Counted from the first letter of the stretch, positions 35,140-48,573 are shown. The stretch: 64,000 nt of DNA from Mesorhizobium sp. L-2-11 (GCF_016756595.1 NZ_AP023257.1:124001-188000); one strand, 5' to 3'. Notes: generated by a model not told the origin, from the sequence alone. Translations and numbers: made by a program.

Positions 35140-37890
35140 TTGAACGACGAAACGCCCATTCGCAGCGACAGCGCTACGCCGGCCGTTGCGCCGGCAACGC
35201 CGATGATGGAGCAGTATATCGAGATCAAGGCGGCGAATCCGGATTCGCTGCTGTTCTACCGCATGGGCGATTTCTACGAACTGTTCTTCGACGACGCCGA
35301 GAAGGCCAGCCGGGCGCTCGGCATCGTCCTGACCAAGCGTGGCAAGCACCAGGGCCTAGACATCCCGATGTGCGGCGTGCCGGTGCATGCCGCCGACGAT
35401 TATCTGCAGAAGCTGATTGGACAGGGGTTCCGCGTCGCCGTCTGCGAGCAGATCGAGGATCCGGCAGAGGCGAAGAAACGCGGCGGCAAATCGGTGGTGC
35501 GCCGCGACGTGGTGCGGCTGGTGACGCCCGGCACCATCACCGAGGACAAGTTGCTGGCGCCGTCGGAATCGAGTTTTTTGATGGCGCTCGGCCGGGTCAA
35601 GGGCGGGGCCGAGCCAAGAGGCGGGGAGCGCGGCAGCGCGACAGGGAACCAAGGAAGTTTTGCGCTGGCCTGGATCGAGATCTCGACCGGCGCCTTCCGT
35701 GTTGCCGAGACAACCGCCGACCGGCTGCTCGCCGATGTCTTTCGAGTCGACCCACGCGAGTTGATCGTCGCCGAGCCGGTGTTTTACGATCCGGAGCTGA
35801 AACCGGTGTTCGAAGTGCTCGGCCGCGTCGCCAATCCGCAGCCGCCGAGCCTGTTCGACTCGGCGTCGGCCGCCGGGCGCATCGCCCGTTTCTTCGAGGT
35901 GGCGACGCCGGACAGTTTCGGCACGTTTTCCCGCGCCGAACTGTCGGCGATCTCAGGCGCCATCGCCTATGTCGAGAAGACGCAGAAGGCCGAGCGGCCG
36001 CCGCTGTCGCGGCCCGAGCGCGAGGAGCAGGGTTCGACGCTGTTCATCGATCCGGCGACACGCGCCAATCTGGAACTGCTGCGCACGCTGTCCGGCAGCC
36101 GCGAGGGTTCGCTGTTCAAGGCGATCGACCGCACGGTGACCGGTGGCGGGGCGCGGCTGCTCGCCGACCGGCTGATGGCGCCCCTAACCGATCCGGCGGC
36201 TATAGGCGCAAGGCTGGATTCGGTGTCGTTCTTCCGGTCCGAGACACAACTGTGCCAGGCGGTGCGGGCGAGCCTGAAGAGCGTCGCCGACATGCCACGC
36301 GCCCTGTCGCGGCTGGCGCTCAACCGCGGTGGCCCGCGCGATCTCGGCGCCCTGCGTGCCGGGTTCGAGGCCGCCGGCGCTATTGCCGAACTGTTTGCGG
36401 CGACCGCCCTTCCACCAGAATTGGCGGCGGCGCTGGCGGCGATCGAGGCGCTGCCGCGCCCGCTGGCCGAGCATCTGACGCAGGCGCTCGCCGACGAACT
36501 GCCGCTGCTCAAGCGCGACGGCGGCTTCGTCCGTTCCAGCTACAACGCTGATCTCGACGAGATGCGGGCGCTCCGGGATGAATCACGAAAAGTGATCGCC
36601 GGGCTGGAACGCTCGCTGATCGATGAAACCGGCATCCGCTCGCTGAAAATCCGGCACAACAATGTGCTTGGCTACTACATCGAAGTCACCGCCAACCACC
36701 ATGCGATCTTGACCAGCAGCGACGGGGCGAAGGCGCGCTTCATCCATCGCCAGACCATGGCCAACGCCATGCGCTTCACCACGACCGAACTGGCGGACTT
36801 GGAATCGAAGATCGCCAATGCCGCCGACCGGGCGCTGGCGATCGAGTTGGCCGCCTTCGACAGGCTGACGGCGGAAGCGGTCGGCGAGGCGGACAAGATC
36901 CGCGCCGGCGCCGAAGCACTCGCCGTGCTCGACGTGTCGACGGCACTGGCGCTGCTTTGCGAAAGCGAGGCCTGGTGCCGACCCATCGTGGACGCGAGCC
37001 TCGCCTTCGCCATTTCGGGCGGGCGGCATCCGGTGGTGGAACAGTCGCTGCGGCGGTCGGGCGAAGGACCGTTCGTCGCCAATGATTGCGATCTGTCGCC
37101 GGAAGGCGATGCCAAAAACGGCGCGATCTGGCTGCTGACCGGCCCTAATATGGGCGGCAAATCGACCTTCCTCAGGCAGAACGCGCTGATCGCCATCCTC
37201 GCCCAGACCGGCTCCTTCGTGCCGGCGACATCAGCCCATATCGGCGTTGTCGACCGGCTGTTTTCACGTGTCGGCGCCTCGGACGATCTGGCGCGCGGCC
37301 GCTCGACCTTCATGGTCGAGATGGTCGAAACGGCGGCGATCCTCAACCAGGCCGGCGAGCGCGCGCTGGTGATCCTCGACGAGATCGGCCGCGGCACCGC
37401 CACCTTCGACGGACTGTCGATCGCCTGGGCAGCGGTCGAGTATCTGCACGAGAAGAACCGCTGCCGGGCGATCTTCGCCACCCATTTCCACGAAATGACT
37501 GCGTTGGCCAGCAAGCTCGCTCGACTGCACAATGTCACTATGCGGGTCAAGGAATGGGAAGGCGACGTGGTCTTCCTGCACGAGGTCGGCAAGGGTGCCG
37601 CCGACCGCTCCTACGGCGTGCAGGTGGCGCGCCTGGCCGGGCTGCCGGAAGCGGTGGTCGGGCGGGCCAGGGAAGTGCTGCACCAGCTGGAAGCGGGCGA
37701 GGTTTCGGGCAAGGCCAACCGGCTGGTCGACGATCTGCCGCTGTTTTCGGTGGCAATGAGGCGGGAAGCGCCAAAGCCGGTGAAGAGCGATGGGCTGAGC
37801 GCGGCGCTGGCGGAGATCAATCCCGACGAGATGACGCCGCGGGAGGCGCTGGAGGCGCTGTACAGATTGAAGGGGATGGCGGGGAAGTAG
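35140..37890 (+). CDS. mutS: DNA mismatch repair protein MutS
   Basis: MutS recognises base mismatches and recruits MutL. The 916-residue protein carries the mismatch-contact motif [12 protein letters not shown] (GxFYE variant DFYEL) near residue 42, the connector and lever domains, Walker [16 protein letters not shown] near 668, Walker [17 protein letters not shown], and [10 protein letters not shown]. The start is TTG at 35140, supported by GGAAG 7 bases upstream; the nearest ATG (35203) would remove 21 residues and has no binding site. The region 34998-35139 is the shared divergent promoter with maeB. Confidence 0.95.
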   Translation: MNDETPIRSDSATPAVAPATPMMEQYIEIKAANPDSLLFYRMGDFYELFFDDAEKASRALGIVLTKRGKHQGLDIPMCGVPVHAADDYLQKLIGQGFRVAVCEQIEDPAEAKKRGGKSVVRRDVVRLVTPGTITEDKLLAPSESSFLMALGRVKGGAEPRGGERGSATGNQGSFALAWIEISTGAFRVAETTADRLLADVFRVDPRELIVAEPVFYDPELKPVFEVLGRVANPQPPSLFDSASAAGRIARFFEVATPDSFGTFSRAELSAISGAIAYVEKTQKAERPPLSRPEREEQGSTLFIDPATRANLELLRTLSGSREGSLFKAIDRTVTGGGARLLADRLMAPLTDPAAIGARLDSVSFFRSETQLCQAVRASLKSVADMPRALSRLALNRGGPRDLGALRAGFEAAGAIAELFAATALPPELAAALAAIEALPRPLAEHLTQALADELPLLKRDGGFVRSSYNADLDEMRALRDESRKVIAGLERSLIDETGIRSLKIRHNNVLGYYIEVTANHHAILTSSDGAKARFIHRQTMANAMRFTTTELADLESKIANAADRALAIELAAFDRLTAEAVGEADKIRAGAEALAVLDVSTALALLCESEAWCRPIVDASLAFAISGGRHPVVEQSLRRSGEGPFVANDCDLSPEGDAKNGAIWLLTGPNMGGKSTFLRQNALIAILAQTGSFVPATSAHIGVVDRLFSRVGASDDLARGRSTFMVEMVETAAILNQAGERALVILDEIGRGTATFDGLSIAWAAVEYLHEKNRCRAIFATHFHEMTALASKLARLHNVTMRVKEWEGDVVFLHEVGKGAADRSYGVQVARLAGLPEAVVGRAREVLHQLEAGEVSGKANRLVDDLPLFSVAMRREAPKPVKSDGLSAALAEINPDEMTPREALEALYRLKGMAGK

Positions 37891-37918
37891 TCAGCCTTTG
37901 TAAGATAGCGCTCTACGG

Positions 37919-37957
37919 CGCCCCCCTCTGTCCTGCCGGACATCTCCCCCACGAGGG
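37919..37957. repeat. Palindromic repeat (family A), left part split by the insertion sequence
   Basis: CCCCCCTCTGTCCTGCCGGA and CATCTCCCCC match the arm of the complete copy at 4539-4694. The element continues after the insertion at 39255 as CCACGAGGGGGGAGATTGGC. Removing the insertion sequence and one copy of its 9-base duplication restores a continuous arm. The element therefore existed before the insertion. Confidence 0.75.
37949..37957. repeat. Left target-site duplication of the insertion sequence
   Basis: The bases CCACGAGGG directly before the left inverted repeat are repeated exactly at 39255-39263 after the right inverted repeat. Nine bases is within the range known for IS4-family elements. 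Confidence 0.9.
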
Positions 37958-39254
37958 CAGGGCTGTCCGGGGAAAGTTTTGAGTGAATCGAAATGCCACA
38001 TGTGCATGCCCCGTAAAACGGGGTTTGTCCGTCTTTTCTCTGGTTGTCGAGACTCAGAAAAGGAACGGGGCATGCGCTTTGCACCTAGCATCTTCGGGCA
38101 GCTTCTTGAACCCATCGATCGGCGTCAATTCCAAGCAATTGTGGATCGCCACGACGGGGATGCGTACGACAAATCGTTCAGAAGCTGGGATCATCTGGTG
38201 GCGCTGATCTATGCCCAGTTCTGCGGCAGCAGCAGCTTGCGTGGCCTGGAAGCCGGCTGGAACGCCAACAGCCAGCATCATTATCACCTGGGCAGCGGTC
38301 CGTTGATGCGTTCGACCTTGTCGGATGCCAACAGACGGCGTCCGGTCGCCATCTTTGCCGAGGCGTTCGGTCTGGTGGCGAACCTGCTCGACAGGCAAAT
38401 GCGGCGCGAGGGCGAAGCAATGCTGCGGCTGATCGACTCGACCCCCATTCCGCTCGGCAAACTGTGCGATTGGGCCAAGTCGAACGGGCGCATTCGCGGC
38501 ATGAAGGTGCATGTCGTCTATGACCCGAAGACCGACTGTCCGCGCGTCCTCGACATCACCGACGCCAACGTCAACGACGCCCAGGTCGGTCGCCAGATCA
38601 CGATCGAAGCTGGAGCGACCTACGTGTTCGACAAGGGCTACTGCCATTATGGCTGGTGGACGGCGATCGCCGAAGCCGGATCGATCTTCGTGACGCGGCC
38701 CAAATCCAACATGAGGCTGGCGCTGCTGCGTGATCGCCCTATAGCCGAGCCGCAGGGCGACGGCTTCCTGGTTGTGGAAGACAGTGAGGTAAGCTTGGTC
38801 AGCAAGGCTGCTTGCAAGCTGCCGATGCGGCTGCGTCGCCTGCGCGTTCAGCGCGAAACGGGCGACACCATCACGCTTTTGACCAACGATCTGGAGCGCT
38901 CTGCCGTCGAGATTGGACGGCTTTACAAAGGCCGCTGGCACATCGAGCTTCTGTTCCGATGGATCAAGCAGCACCTCAAGATCCGCAAGTTCCTCGGCAA
39001 CAACGGCAATGCAATCCGCCTGCAACTCTTTGCCGCAATGATCGCCTTTGCGCTGCTGCGCATTGTCGCGCGCACCCGCCGCGTCACTATTCCTATCTTG
39101 AGGTTCACAGAACTGGTCGCTCAATACTTGTTCGGGCGGCGGAAACTGCACACCATCGATAAGCCGCCACCGGTCAATCCAAGCCGACCAAGGGACCGAG
39201 CCTCTCCCAATCAGATGGCCTTCATTTATGAATAACTTTCCCCGGACAGCCCTG
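37958..39254 (+). mobile_element. IS4-family insertion sequence, complete
   Basis: The 1297-base element is bounded by perfect 21-base inverted repeats: CAGGGCTGTCCGGGGAAAGT begins the left one (37958-37978), and its complement occupies 39234-39254. Exact 9-base duplications flank it. It holds one intact transposase gene. The intact ends, gene and duplication indicate a recent insertion. The target was the arm of a palindromic repeat. Assignment to the IS4 family rests on the transposase signature. Confidence 0.93.
38072..39235 (+). CDS. IS4-family transposase
   Basis: The 387-residue protein opens MRFAPSIFGQLLEPIDRRQF, an N-terminal DUF4372-like domain. It has DDE residues at Asp122 (RLIDSTPIPLG), Asp187 (VFDKGYCHYGWW) and Glu292 (YKGRWHIELLFRWIKQHLK). 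The last motif contains the Y-R-E-K spacing diagnostic of IS4. The ATG at 38072 has AAGGA before it; an in-frame upstream start inside the terminal repeat is unlikely. The stop overlaps the right inverted repeat by two bases. It should be active. Confidence 0.95.
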   Translation: MRFAPSIFGQLLEPIDRRQFQAIVDRHDGDAYDKSFRSWDHLVALIYAQFCGSSSLRGLEAGWNANSQHHYHLGSGPLMRSTLSDANRRRPVAIFAEAFGLVANLLDRQMRREGEAMLRLIDSTPIPLGKLCDWAKSNGRIRGMKVHVVYDPKTDCPRVLDITDANVNDAQVGRQITIEAGATYVFDKGYCHYGWWTAIAEAGSIFVTRPKSNMRLALLRDRPIAEPQGDGFLVVEDSEVSLVSKAACKLPMRLRRLRVQRETGDTITLLTNDLERSAVEIGRLYKGRWHIELLFRWIKQHLKIRKFLGNNGNAIRLQLFAAMIAFALLRIVARTRRVTIPILRFTELVAQYLFGRRKLHTIDKPPPVNPSRPRDRASPNQMAFIYE

Positions 39255-39263
39255 CCACGAGGG
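39255..39263. repeat. Right target-site duplication of the insertion sequence
   Basis: CCACGAGGG follows the right inverted repeat and matches 37949-37957 exactly. It continues into GGGAGATTGGC, the rest of the interrupted palindromic repeat. Confidence 0.9.
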
Positions 39264-39332
39264 GGGAGATTGGCAGCTTCATGGGGGCGCGAAGGAACGC
39301 GGCCTTAGTTTCATTTCCCCGCTCTCAATCCC

Positions 39333-40178
39333 TCAAATCATCGCCAAGCCCGACTTGCGCCTCGGCGGCGGGAAGGCGCGGTCGATGTCGGCGAAATCTT
39401 CACGCGTAAGCTCGATGTCGAGCGCCGCAGCATTCTGGCGGATATGCTCCTGTTTGCTGGCCTTTGGAATGGCGATTACCCCGTCCTGTGCCATCACCCA
39501 GGCAAGTGCGATTTGCGCCGCTGTCACATCGTGGCGGGCGGCGATGGCTTCGAGGCTGGCGTTGCGCGCCAATACGCCCTGGTCGACCGGCGAATAGGCC
39601 ATCAGCGGAATGCCGCGTTGCCGGCTCCAGGGCGCAAGGTCGAATTCGGGGCCACGCTGGGACAGATTGTAGAGGATCTGGTTGGTCTGGACGCCGTCGC
39701 CGGCCGGCAGACTGACCAGTTCCTCCATTTCATGGGTGTCGAAATTGCTGACGCCCCAGTGGCGGATCTTGCCGGCTTTTTTCAACGCTTCGAAGGCCTC
39801 GACCGTTTCCGCCAGCGGCACGCTGCCGGGCCAGTGCAGCAAATAGAGATCGATGCGGTCGGTGCGCAGATGCCTGAGGCTTGCCTCGCAGGCCGCCGGC
39901 ACGCCGGTGCGCGAGGCGTTGGATGGCAGCACCTTGGAGACCAGGAACACCTCGTCGCGGCGCCCGGCAATGGCGTCGGCCACCACTTCCTCGGCGCCGC
40001 CGCTGGCATACATTTCGGCGGTGTCGATCAGCGTCATGCCGAGATCAAGCCCGAGCTTCAGCGCGTTGACATCTTCGGCATGGCTGCATGCGTCCTCGCC
40101 CATTCTCCAGGTGCCCTGACCAAGCACGGGAACGGCTTCGCCCGAGGGCAGTGTTGTGGTTCTTATCGTTGACGGCAT
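39333..40178 (-). CDS. Aldo/keto reductase
   Basis: The 281-residue protein is an NADPH-dependent aldo/keto reductase with the tetrad Asp in [15 protein letters not shown] and Tyr in the same motif (near residues 50-55), Lys in VFLVSKVLP and His in [23 protein letters not shown] segment follows, and [20 protein letters not shown] binds the cofactor. It is closest to the diketo-gluconate reductase-like bacterial group. ATG 40178 has GGAG 7 bases upstream. It lies 82 bases after a DUF305 gene of the copper cluster and may be cotranscribed. Confidence 0.92.
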   Translation of the reverse strand: MPSTIRTTTLPSGEAVPVLGQGTWRMGEDACSHAEDVNALKLGLDLGMTLIDTAEMYASGGAEEVVADAIAGRRDEVFLVSKVLPSNASRTGVPAACEASLRHLRTDRIDLYLLHWPGSVPLAETVEAFEALKKAGKIRHWGVSNFDTHEMEELVSLPAGDGVQTNQILYNLSQRGPEFDLAPWSRQRGIPLMAYSPVDQGVLARNASLEAIAARHDVTAAQIALAWVMAQDGVIAIPKASKQEHIRQNAAALDIELTREDFADIDRAFPPPRRKSGLAMI

Positions 40179-40260
40179 GGCGCGCTCCAGTCGAGGCCCG
40201 ATGGCAGCACACCCCCGCGGAGAAATCCAGATCAAAGTCCGTCCCGCGAGCTGCCTGATG

Positions 40261-40677
40261 CTACTTCACCGGATGAGCGGCCAGCCAATCCTGCATCTGC
40301 TTGATCTCGGCTTCCTGCGCCGCGATCACCGCTTCGGCCAGCTTGCGCATTTCCGGATCCTTGCCATTGGCAAGCTCAACCTTGGCCATGTCGATAGCCG
40401 CCTGGTGATGCGGGATCATGCCGCGGGCGAAATCGACATCGGCATTGCCGGAATATCCGATCGCCATCATCGCGCTATGCATCTTGTCCATCGCCGCCTT
40501 GTAGCTATCGGTCGAAGCACCCTGCGCGCCCATCGCACCCATGTCGTGCGCCCCCATGTCGTGCGCCCCCATGTCGTGTTTCGTCTCCTGGGCTTGCGAC
40601 GGAATGCTTTCGAGGAAAACGGCAAGCAGCATTCCCGCCGCCATCAGCAGCAGCACGATCTTCTTGGCCAGCGTCAT
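40261..40677 (-). CDS. DUF305 exported protein with His/Met repeats
   Basis: The 138-residue product has a signal peptide ([20 protein letters not shown]) and cleavage near IPSQA. A linker follows made of three HDMGA repeats, encoded by tandem 15-base units at 40540-40578. The DUF305 domain carries [20 protein letters not shown] and EIKQMQDWL. The HH and Met residues suggest metal binding. Linkage to the copper ATPase 43 bases upstream suggests a periplasmic copper role (inference). AAGGAG precedes the ATG. Confidence 0.88.
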   Translation of the reverse strand: MTLAKKIVLLLMAAGMLLAVFLESIPSQAQETKHDMGAHDMGAHDMGAMGAQGASTDSYKAAMDKMHSAMMAIGYSGNADVDFARGMIPHHQAAIDMAKVELANGKDPEMRKLAEAVIAAQEAEIKQMQDWLAAHPVK

Positions 40678-40720
40678 TCATGATTCTCCTTTTAAACGAA
40701 TTCCTATCTGGGGACTTGGC

Positions 40721-43225
<2,505 letters not shown>

Positions 43226-43259
43226 GCGGAAAAGGCCTCTCTGTCTCGAACTTGCAACG

Positions 43260-43290
43260 GAGGTAGTGCTTCCAGTGACTGGAAGGTCAA
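43260..43290 (-). promoter_or_regulatory. CueR-type (MerR-family) promoter of the copper ATPase operon
   Basis: On the minus strand, TTGACC (43285-43290) and TACCTC (43260-43265) are separated by 19 bases. The long spacer, which MerR-type activators require, contains the perfect dyad CTTCCAGT-c-ACTGGAAG (43269-43285). This is close to E. coli copA as I recall it (GACCTTCC...GGAAGG). The cueR-like gene of this window is at 51954, not adjacent. Confidence 0.85.
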
Positions 43291-43524
43291 GGCCCAATTT
43301 CGGCATATTGGGCTGTGGCGCATGCCGCACGGCCAGGGCGGAAAATCCCGCAACCAAACCGCTCTTGGGCTTGGCAACCTCGTCCAGCAAGACCATCTAT
43401 CAGCTGCGGCAGGAGACGATGATACGGTTTCGACTCCCGGGAAGAGCGTGTCCGTCCGCCCCATACCCAGCGCCACGAAAACGCGCTATAGACGCCGCCA
43501 AAACGGCGAGGCCGAACGGCACTT

Positions 43525-46326
43525 ATGGCAAGAATCTCTCTTAAGCTCGATGAACTGATCGACGGCGAAGCCTTGCGCCGCGAGATGAGCGCGCTGACAG
43601 CGGCTACGGCAGGCGACGGCTCCGGCAAGGCAGCGCGTGCCGGTGTTCTCCAGCTTCTCAAGGGCAGGCTAGCCGCCGGCCGCAGCATCGCCGAACGCAT
43701 GCTGATGGACGACGGCAGCGGCACTGCCTGCGCCGCCCGGCTGTCGCATCTCATGGACGAAACCATCCGCGCGCTCTACGAGTTCGCCGCCACCCACGTC
43801 TATCGCGTCAAAAATCCGTCATCGGCCGAACGCATGGCCGTCGTCGCGGTCGGCGGCTATGGCCGCGGCACGCTGGCGCCGGGATCCGATATCGATCTGC
43901 TCTTCCTGCTGCCCTACAAGCAGACGCCATGGGGCGAGCAGATCGTCGAATACATGCTCTACGTGCTGTGGGACCTGGGACTGAAGGTCGGCCACGCCAC
44001 CCGCAACATCGATGAATGCCTGCGGCAGTCGCGCACCGACATCACCATCCGCACCTCGATCCTGGAGGCGCGTTTCCTGTGGGGCGAGCAGAAGCTCTAT
44101 GACGAGCTCTTGCAGCGCTTCGACCGCGAGGTGGTGCGCACGACCGGACCTGAATATGTCCAGGCCAAGCTTGCCGAACGCGACGAGCGTCATGCCAAGG
44201 CCGGCGAAAGCCGCTATCTGGTCGAACCCAACGTCAAGGACGGCAAGGGCGGCCTGCGCGACCTGCAGACGCTGTTCTGGATCGGCAAGTATTTCTACCG
44301 GGTCCGCACCGGCGAGCAACTGGTCGACAAGGGCGTCTTCACCGGCACCGAATACCGGGAATTCCAGAAGGCCGAGGACTTCCTGTGGGCGGTGCGCTGC
44401 CACATGCATTTCCTCACCGGCAAGGCCGAAGAACGGCTGCATTTCGACATCCAGCGCGAGATCGCCGAGCGGCTGGGCTACACCACACATCCGGGCCTGT
44501 CGGCGGTCGAACGCTTCATGAAGCATTACTTCCTCGTCGCCAAGGACGTCGGCGATCTGACCCGCATCTTCTGCGCGGCGCTCGAGGAAGAGCAGGCCAA
44601 GCATGTGCCGGGCTTCAACCGCATCTTCCTCACCTTCTCGCGCCGCAAGCGCAAGCTTGCCGGCACGTCAGATTTCATTGTCGACAACCATCGCATCAAC
44701 ATCGCCGACGACCTGGTGTTCGAGCGCGATCCGGTCAATCTCTTGCGGCTGTTCTGGTTCGCCGACAGGCACGGGCTGGAATTTCACCCCGATGCGCTGA
44801 AGCTGCTGACCCGATCGCTCGGCCTCGTCGGCAAGGCGCTCAGGCGCGACGAGGAAGCCAACCGGCTGTTCCTCGACATACTGACGTCGGACCGCAATGC
44901 CGAACTCAATCTCAGGCGCATGAACGAGGCGGGACTGCTGGCAAAGCTGATCCCGGATTTCGGCAAGATCGTCGCCATGATGCAGTTCTCGATGTACCAC
45001 CACTATACGGTGGACGAGCACCTGATCCGCTGTATCGGCGTGCTGGCCGAGATCGAGCGTGGCGACGGTGAAAAGATCCACCCGCTTGCCCACTCGCTGA
45101 TGCCTGGGCTGAAGAAAAGCCGCGAGGCGCTCTATGTCGCAGTGCTGCTGCACGATATCGCCAAGGGCCGGCCGGAGGACCATTCCGAAGCGGGCGCCCG
45201 GATCGCGCGGCGCATCTGCCCGCATATGGGGCTGTCGGCGGCCGACACCGAAACGGTTGCCTGGCTGGTCGAGAACCATCTGGCCATGTCGATGACGGCG
45301 CAGACCCGCGACCTCAACGACCGCAAGACGATCGAGGACTTTTCCGCGATCGTGCAGTCGGTCGAACGGTTGAAGCTGCTGCTAGTGCTAACCGTCTGCG
45401 ATATCAGAGGCGTCGGGCCTGGCGTCTGGAACGGCTGGAAAGGGCAGTTGCTGCGCACGCTCTACTACGAAACCGAATTGCTGTTGACCGGCGGGTTTTC
45501 GGAGGTGTCGCGTGCGATGCGCACCGCAGCCGCCCGCGAAAATCTGGCCGAGGCGCTCGCCGATTGGCCGGAAAAGGCCCGCAAGCGCTATGTCGCCAAG
45601 CACTATGAGAATTATCTGCTGGCGGTCGATCTCGCCGACCAGATTCGCCACGCCGAATTCATCCGCGAGGCGGATGCGGCGGGCAAGAAGCTCGCCACCA
45701 TGATCAAGACCCATCAGTTCGAGGCGGTGACCGAGATCACCGTGCTGGCGCAGGACCATCCCCGCCTGCTGTCGGTGATTGCCGGCGCCTGTGTGGCAGC
45801 CGGCGGCAACATTGTCGACGCGCAGATCTTCACCACCTCCGACGGCCGCGCGCTGGACACCATCCTGATCTCGAGGGAATTCGACCGCGACGAGGACGAA
45901 CGCCGACGCGCCGAACGCGTCGGCCGTCTGATCGAGGACGTGCTGTCGGGCAAGAGCTGGCTGCCGGAGATGATCGAGAAGCGCACCAAGCCGCGGCGCG
46001 GCGCCAAGGTCTTCCGCATCCAGCCGCGGGCCGAAATCCGCAACACGCTGTCGAACCGGTTCTCGGTGATCGAGGTCGAGGGGCTGGATCGGCCGGGCCT
46101 GCTGTCCGAGATCACCGGGGCGTTGTCCGACCTGTCGCTCGACATCGCCTCGGCCCACATCACCACCTTCGGCGAAAAGGTCATCGACACCTTCTATGTC
46201 ACCGATCTCACCGGCCAGAAGATCGACAGCCCGACGCGCATGGCTACCATCCAAAACAGGCTGATTGTGGTCCTCGAAGGCACCGTGCCCGAGCGCGGCG
46301 GCAAGGCCAAGGCCGCCGCCGAGTGA
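43525..46326 (+). CDS. glnD: Bifunctional uridylyltransferase/uridylyl-removing enzyme GlnD
   Basis: GlnD senses glutamine and adds or removes UMP on PII proteins. The 933-residue protein has the nucleotidyltransferase motif [20 protein letters not shown] near residue 110, a UTase-type central region, an HD phosphohydrolase motif [15 protein letters not shown] near 543, and two ACT domains ([15 protein letters not shown] near 735; [18 protein letters not shown] near 848) for glutamine binding. Length and order are standard. murJ follows 46 bases later, as often seen in rhizobia. Confidence 0.97.
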   Translation: MARISLKLDELIDGEALRREMSALTAATAGDGSGKAARAGVLQLLKGRLAAGRSIAERMLMDDGSGTACAARLSHLMDETIRALYEFAATHVYRVKNPSSAERMAVVAVGGYGRGTLAPGSDIDLLFLLPYKQTPWGEQIVEYMLYVLWDLGLKVGHATRNIDECLRQSRTDITIRTSILEARFLWGEQKLYDELLQRFDREVVRTTGPEYVQAKLAERDERHAKAGESRYLVEPNVKDGKGGLRDLQTLFWIGKYFYRVRTGEQLVDKGVFTGTEYREFQKAEDFLWAVRCHMHFLTGKAEERLHFDIQREIAERLGYTTHPGLSAVERFMKHYFLVAKDVGDLTRIFCAALEEEQAKHVPGFNRIFLTFSRRKRKLAGTSDFIVDNHRINIADDLVFERDPVNLLRLFWFADRHGLEFHPDALKLLTRSLGLVGKALRRDEEANRLFLDILTSDRNAELNLRRMNEAGLLAKLIPDFGKIVAMMQFSMYHHYTVDEHLIRCIGVLAEIERGDGEKIHPLAHSLMPGLKKSREALYVAVLLHDIAKGRPEDHSEAGARIARRICPHMGLSAADTETVAWLVENHLAMSMTAQTRDLNDRKTIEDFSAIVQSVERLKLLLVLTVCDIRGVGPGVWNGWKGQLLRTLYYETELLLTGGFSEVSRAMRTAAARENLAEALADWPEKARKRYVAKHYENYLLAVDLADQIRHAEFIREADAAGKKLATMIKTHQFEAVTEITVLAQDHPRLLSVIAGACVAAGGNIVDAQIFTTSDGRALDTILISREFDRDEDERRRAERVGRLIEDVLSGKSWLPEMIEKRTKPRRGAKVFRIQPRAEIRNTLSNRFSVIEVEGLDRPGLLSEITGALSDLSLDIASAHITTFGEKVIDTFYVTDLTGQKIDSPTRMATIQNRLIVVLEGTVPERGGKAKAAAE

Positions 46327-46372
46327 CAGCCACCATTCATTTGTCCCAATCCTGCAGGCAGTCTCCAGACGC

Positions 46373-47956
46373 ATGAGCCTTGTCAAAAAGTTCGCGACGG
46401 TCGCTTCCGGCACGCTGATGAGCCGTGCTCTCGGCTTCGGCCGCGAGATGCTGATGGCGGCCGCGCTCGGCACCGGGCCGATCGCCGACGCCTTCAACGC
46501 CGCCTTCCAGTTTCCCAACACCTTCCGCCGGCTGTTTGCCGAAGGCGCCTTCAACGCCGCCTTCGTGCCGCTCTTCGCCAAGGAGATCGAGACCCACGGC
46601 ACCGATGGCGCCAAGCGCTTTTCCGAAGAGGTGTTCGGCGTGCTGTTCACGGCGCTGCTGGCGCTGACCATCGCCATGGAACTGGCGATGCCGCTGATCG
46701 TGCGCTACCTGGTGGCGCCGGGCTTTGCCGATTCGCCGGGAAAGTTCGAGATGACGGTCGGGCTTGCGACCATCATGTTTCCCTATCTGATCTGCATGTC
46801 GCTCGGCGCCATGATGGCCGGCATGCTGAATTCGCTGCGCCGCTATTTCGCCGCCGCTGTGGCGCCGGTGTTCCTCAACATTATCCTGATCGGCGTGCTC
46901 GCCTATGCCTGGCACAAGGGATCGGACGCGCGCAGCGTTGGCTTCGCACTGGCCTGGGGGGTGCTGGCCGCGGGGCTGGTGCAACTGGCGATCGTCTGGG
47001 TCGCGGTGCGACATGCCGGCATCTCGATCGGCTTTCGCCGGCCTAGGATGACGCCCAATGTCAAGCGGCTGCTGATCCTGGCGCTGCCGGCGGCGATCAC
47101 CGGCGGCATCACCCAGATCAACCAGTTGATCGGCACCGCAATCGCCTCGGCGCAGGACAGCGCGGTGTCGTCGCTCGCCTATGCCGATCGCATCTACCAG
47201 CTGCCGCTCGGCGTCGTCGGCATCGCCGTCGCCATCGTGCTTCTGCCCGAACTGTCGCGAGCGCTGAAGTCAGGCAACCTGATCGAGGCGGCCAATCTGC
47301 AGAACCGGTCGGTGGAGTTCACGCTGTTCCTGACCTTGCCGGCGGCGGCGGCACTGCTGGTCATGGCGGAGCCGATCGTCGGGCTGGTCTACGAACGCGG
47401 CGCGTTTGCCGCCAACAACTCGACGCCGATCGTGGCGGCGATCCTGGCGATCTTCGGCTTGGGGCTGCCGGGCTTCGTGCTGATCAAGGCGTTCACCCCC
47501 GGCTATTTCGCCCGCGAGGACACGCGCACGCCGATGATCTTCGCCGCCATCTCGGTGGCGGTGAACATCACCACCGCGCTGACGCTGTTTCCGCAGATGG
47601 GCGCGCCGGGTATCGCCGTCGCCTCGGCCGTCGCCGGCTGGGTCAATGCGCTGATGCTGCTCGGCGTGCTGATCCGGCGCGGCCATTGGGGCCGCGACGT
47701 ACAGCTCATGAGACGCATCCCACGGCTGGTGCTGTCGGCGGCGGTGATGGCGGCGGCGCTGTATTTTGCCGAGCACTGGTTTGCCGCCCAACTGGCTTCC
47801 GGCTCGCCGCTGGTGGTCAAGACTGCAACGCTGCTTGGGCTCGTCGCCGGCGGGGCGCTGCTTTATTTCGTTACCGCCTTCGTCACCGGGGGGGCGGATT
47901 TCGGCATGATCCGGCGCAGTATCAGGCGGAAGGGGCCTGCGCCGACTAGGGAATAG
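46373..47956 (+). CDS. murJ: Lipid II flippase MurJ (MviN)
   Basis: MurJ moves lipid-linked peptidoglycan precursors across the inner membrane. The 527-residue protein starts MSLVKKFATVASGTLMSRAL and has about fourteen membrane segments. It shows the typical LGTGPIADAFNAAFQFPNTFRRLFAEGAF region with conserved charged residues in the cavity. ATG 46373 begins the conserved N-terminus; the frame open further upstream overlaps glnD and is not conserved. It is co-oriented with glnD. Confidence 0.95.
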   Translation: MSLVKKFATVASGTLMSRALGFGREMLMAAALGTGPIADAFNAAFQFPNTFRRLFAEGAFNAAFVPLFAKEIETHGTDGAKRFSEEVFGVLFTALLALTIAMELAMPLIVRYLVAPGFADSPGKFEMTVGLATIMFPYLICMSLGAMMAGMLNSLRRYFAAAVAPVFLNIILIGVLAYAWHKGSDARSVGFALAWGVLAAGLVQLAIVWVAVRHAGISIGFRRPRMTPNVKRLLILALPAAITGGITQINQLIGTAIASAQDSAVSSLAYADRIYQLPLGVVGIAVAIVLLPELSRALKSGNLIEAANLQNRSVEFTLFLTLPAAAALLVMAEPIVGLVYERGAFAANNSTPIVAAILAIFGLGLPGFVLIKAFTPGYFAREDTRTPMIFAAISVAVNITTALTLFPQMGAPGIAVASAVAGWVNALMLLGVLIRRGHWGRDVQLMRRIPRLVLSAAVMAAALYFAEHWFAAQLASGSPLVVKTATLLGLVAGGALLYFVTAFVTGGADFGMIRRSIRRKGPAPTRE

Positions 47957-48001
47957 ACTCCAGATCCGTAAACCTGACCGTAGCGAACCCGTCGACGAGC
48001 A

Positions 48002-48163
48002 TCAGTCTTCGCCGGACAATTCGTCGTAGACCGAGCGCGGCAGCGGGTTGCGGGCCTGCTCGCTCAGCTCAATACCGAACTCGGCCCGGAGCCGTGCCGC
48101 TGTCTCCAGTGGCGTCTCGCGGCCATGTCGGCGCTCCAAAGCTTTCTCGTTGGTGATGGTCAT
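48002..48163 (-). CDS. Small hypothetical protein, VapB-antitoxin-like
   Basis: The 53-residue product is MTITNEKALERRHGRETPLE followed by TAARLRAEFGIELSEQARNP. This resembles short antitoxin-type proteins (an amphipathic helix after a charged N-terminus) but the match is weak and no toxin gene is next to it. A start at 48208 is possible and would give 68 residues, with the extra part beginning at the edge of a repeat. It converges on murJ. Confidence 0.4.
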   Translation of the reverse strand: MTITNEKALERRHGRETPLETAARLRAEFGIELSEQARNPLPRSVYDELSGED

Positions 48164-48219
48164 CCATTTCTCATCAGGTCGTTTGAAGAATATGGTCCAC
48201 CCTATCACGCATATCGATG

Positions 48220-48398
48220 TCGGCGCCGCCCCTCATTGCCCTGCCGGGCATTTCTCCCCGTAAACGGGGAGAAAGTAGCTGGCCGCAATGTCGGCGCCCC
48301 TCCTGCAAGTTGGCGATTGGCGAAACCGGTGATGACGGCGTTTTCTCCCCGTCTCTATACGGGGAGAAATGTCCGGCAGGACAATGAGGGGCGGCATC
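48220..48398. repeat. Palindromic mosaic repeat (family B), copy 2
   Basis: Outer arms CGGCGCCGCCCCTCATTGCC (48221-48240) and CAGGACAATGAGGGGCGG (about 48377-48394) face each other. Inside, CTCCCCGTAAACGGGGAG and CTCCCCGTCTCTATACGGGG form hairpins. On the minus strand the core TTTCGCCAATCGCCAACTTG occupies about 48305-48326. It lies upstream of trpS. Confidence 0.75.
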
Positions 48399-48573
48399 GG
48401 CCTGTCGAGCCAAACGAAAGTGCGATGCCCCGAACAATATTGAACAAGCAATCCGACATGAAGCGCCGCGATCGCTGTCGGCCCCTTGATCGTCTCCTCG
48501 CTCTCGTCCATAAGCGCGCCGTCGCAAGACTTTCGCCGCGCGCGAAACGGCCCTCCACAAGCCAGGGAACACC

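Noticed and set aside
40540..40578. Possible start of a CRISPR-like array
   Set aside because: The three 15-base units are directly adjacent with no spacers and lie in frame inside a coding region.
48163..48208. Longer start of the small antitoxin-like protein
   Set aside because: The additional 15 residues begin at the edge of a repeat; the inner ATG fits the family-like start better, but this is uncertain.
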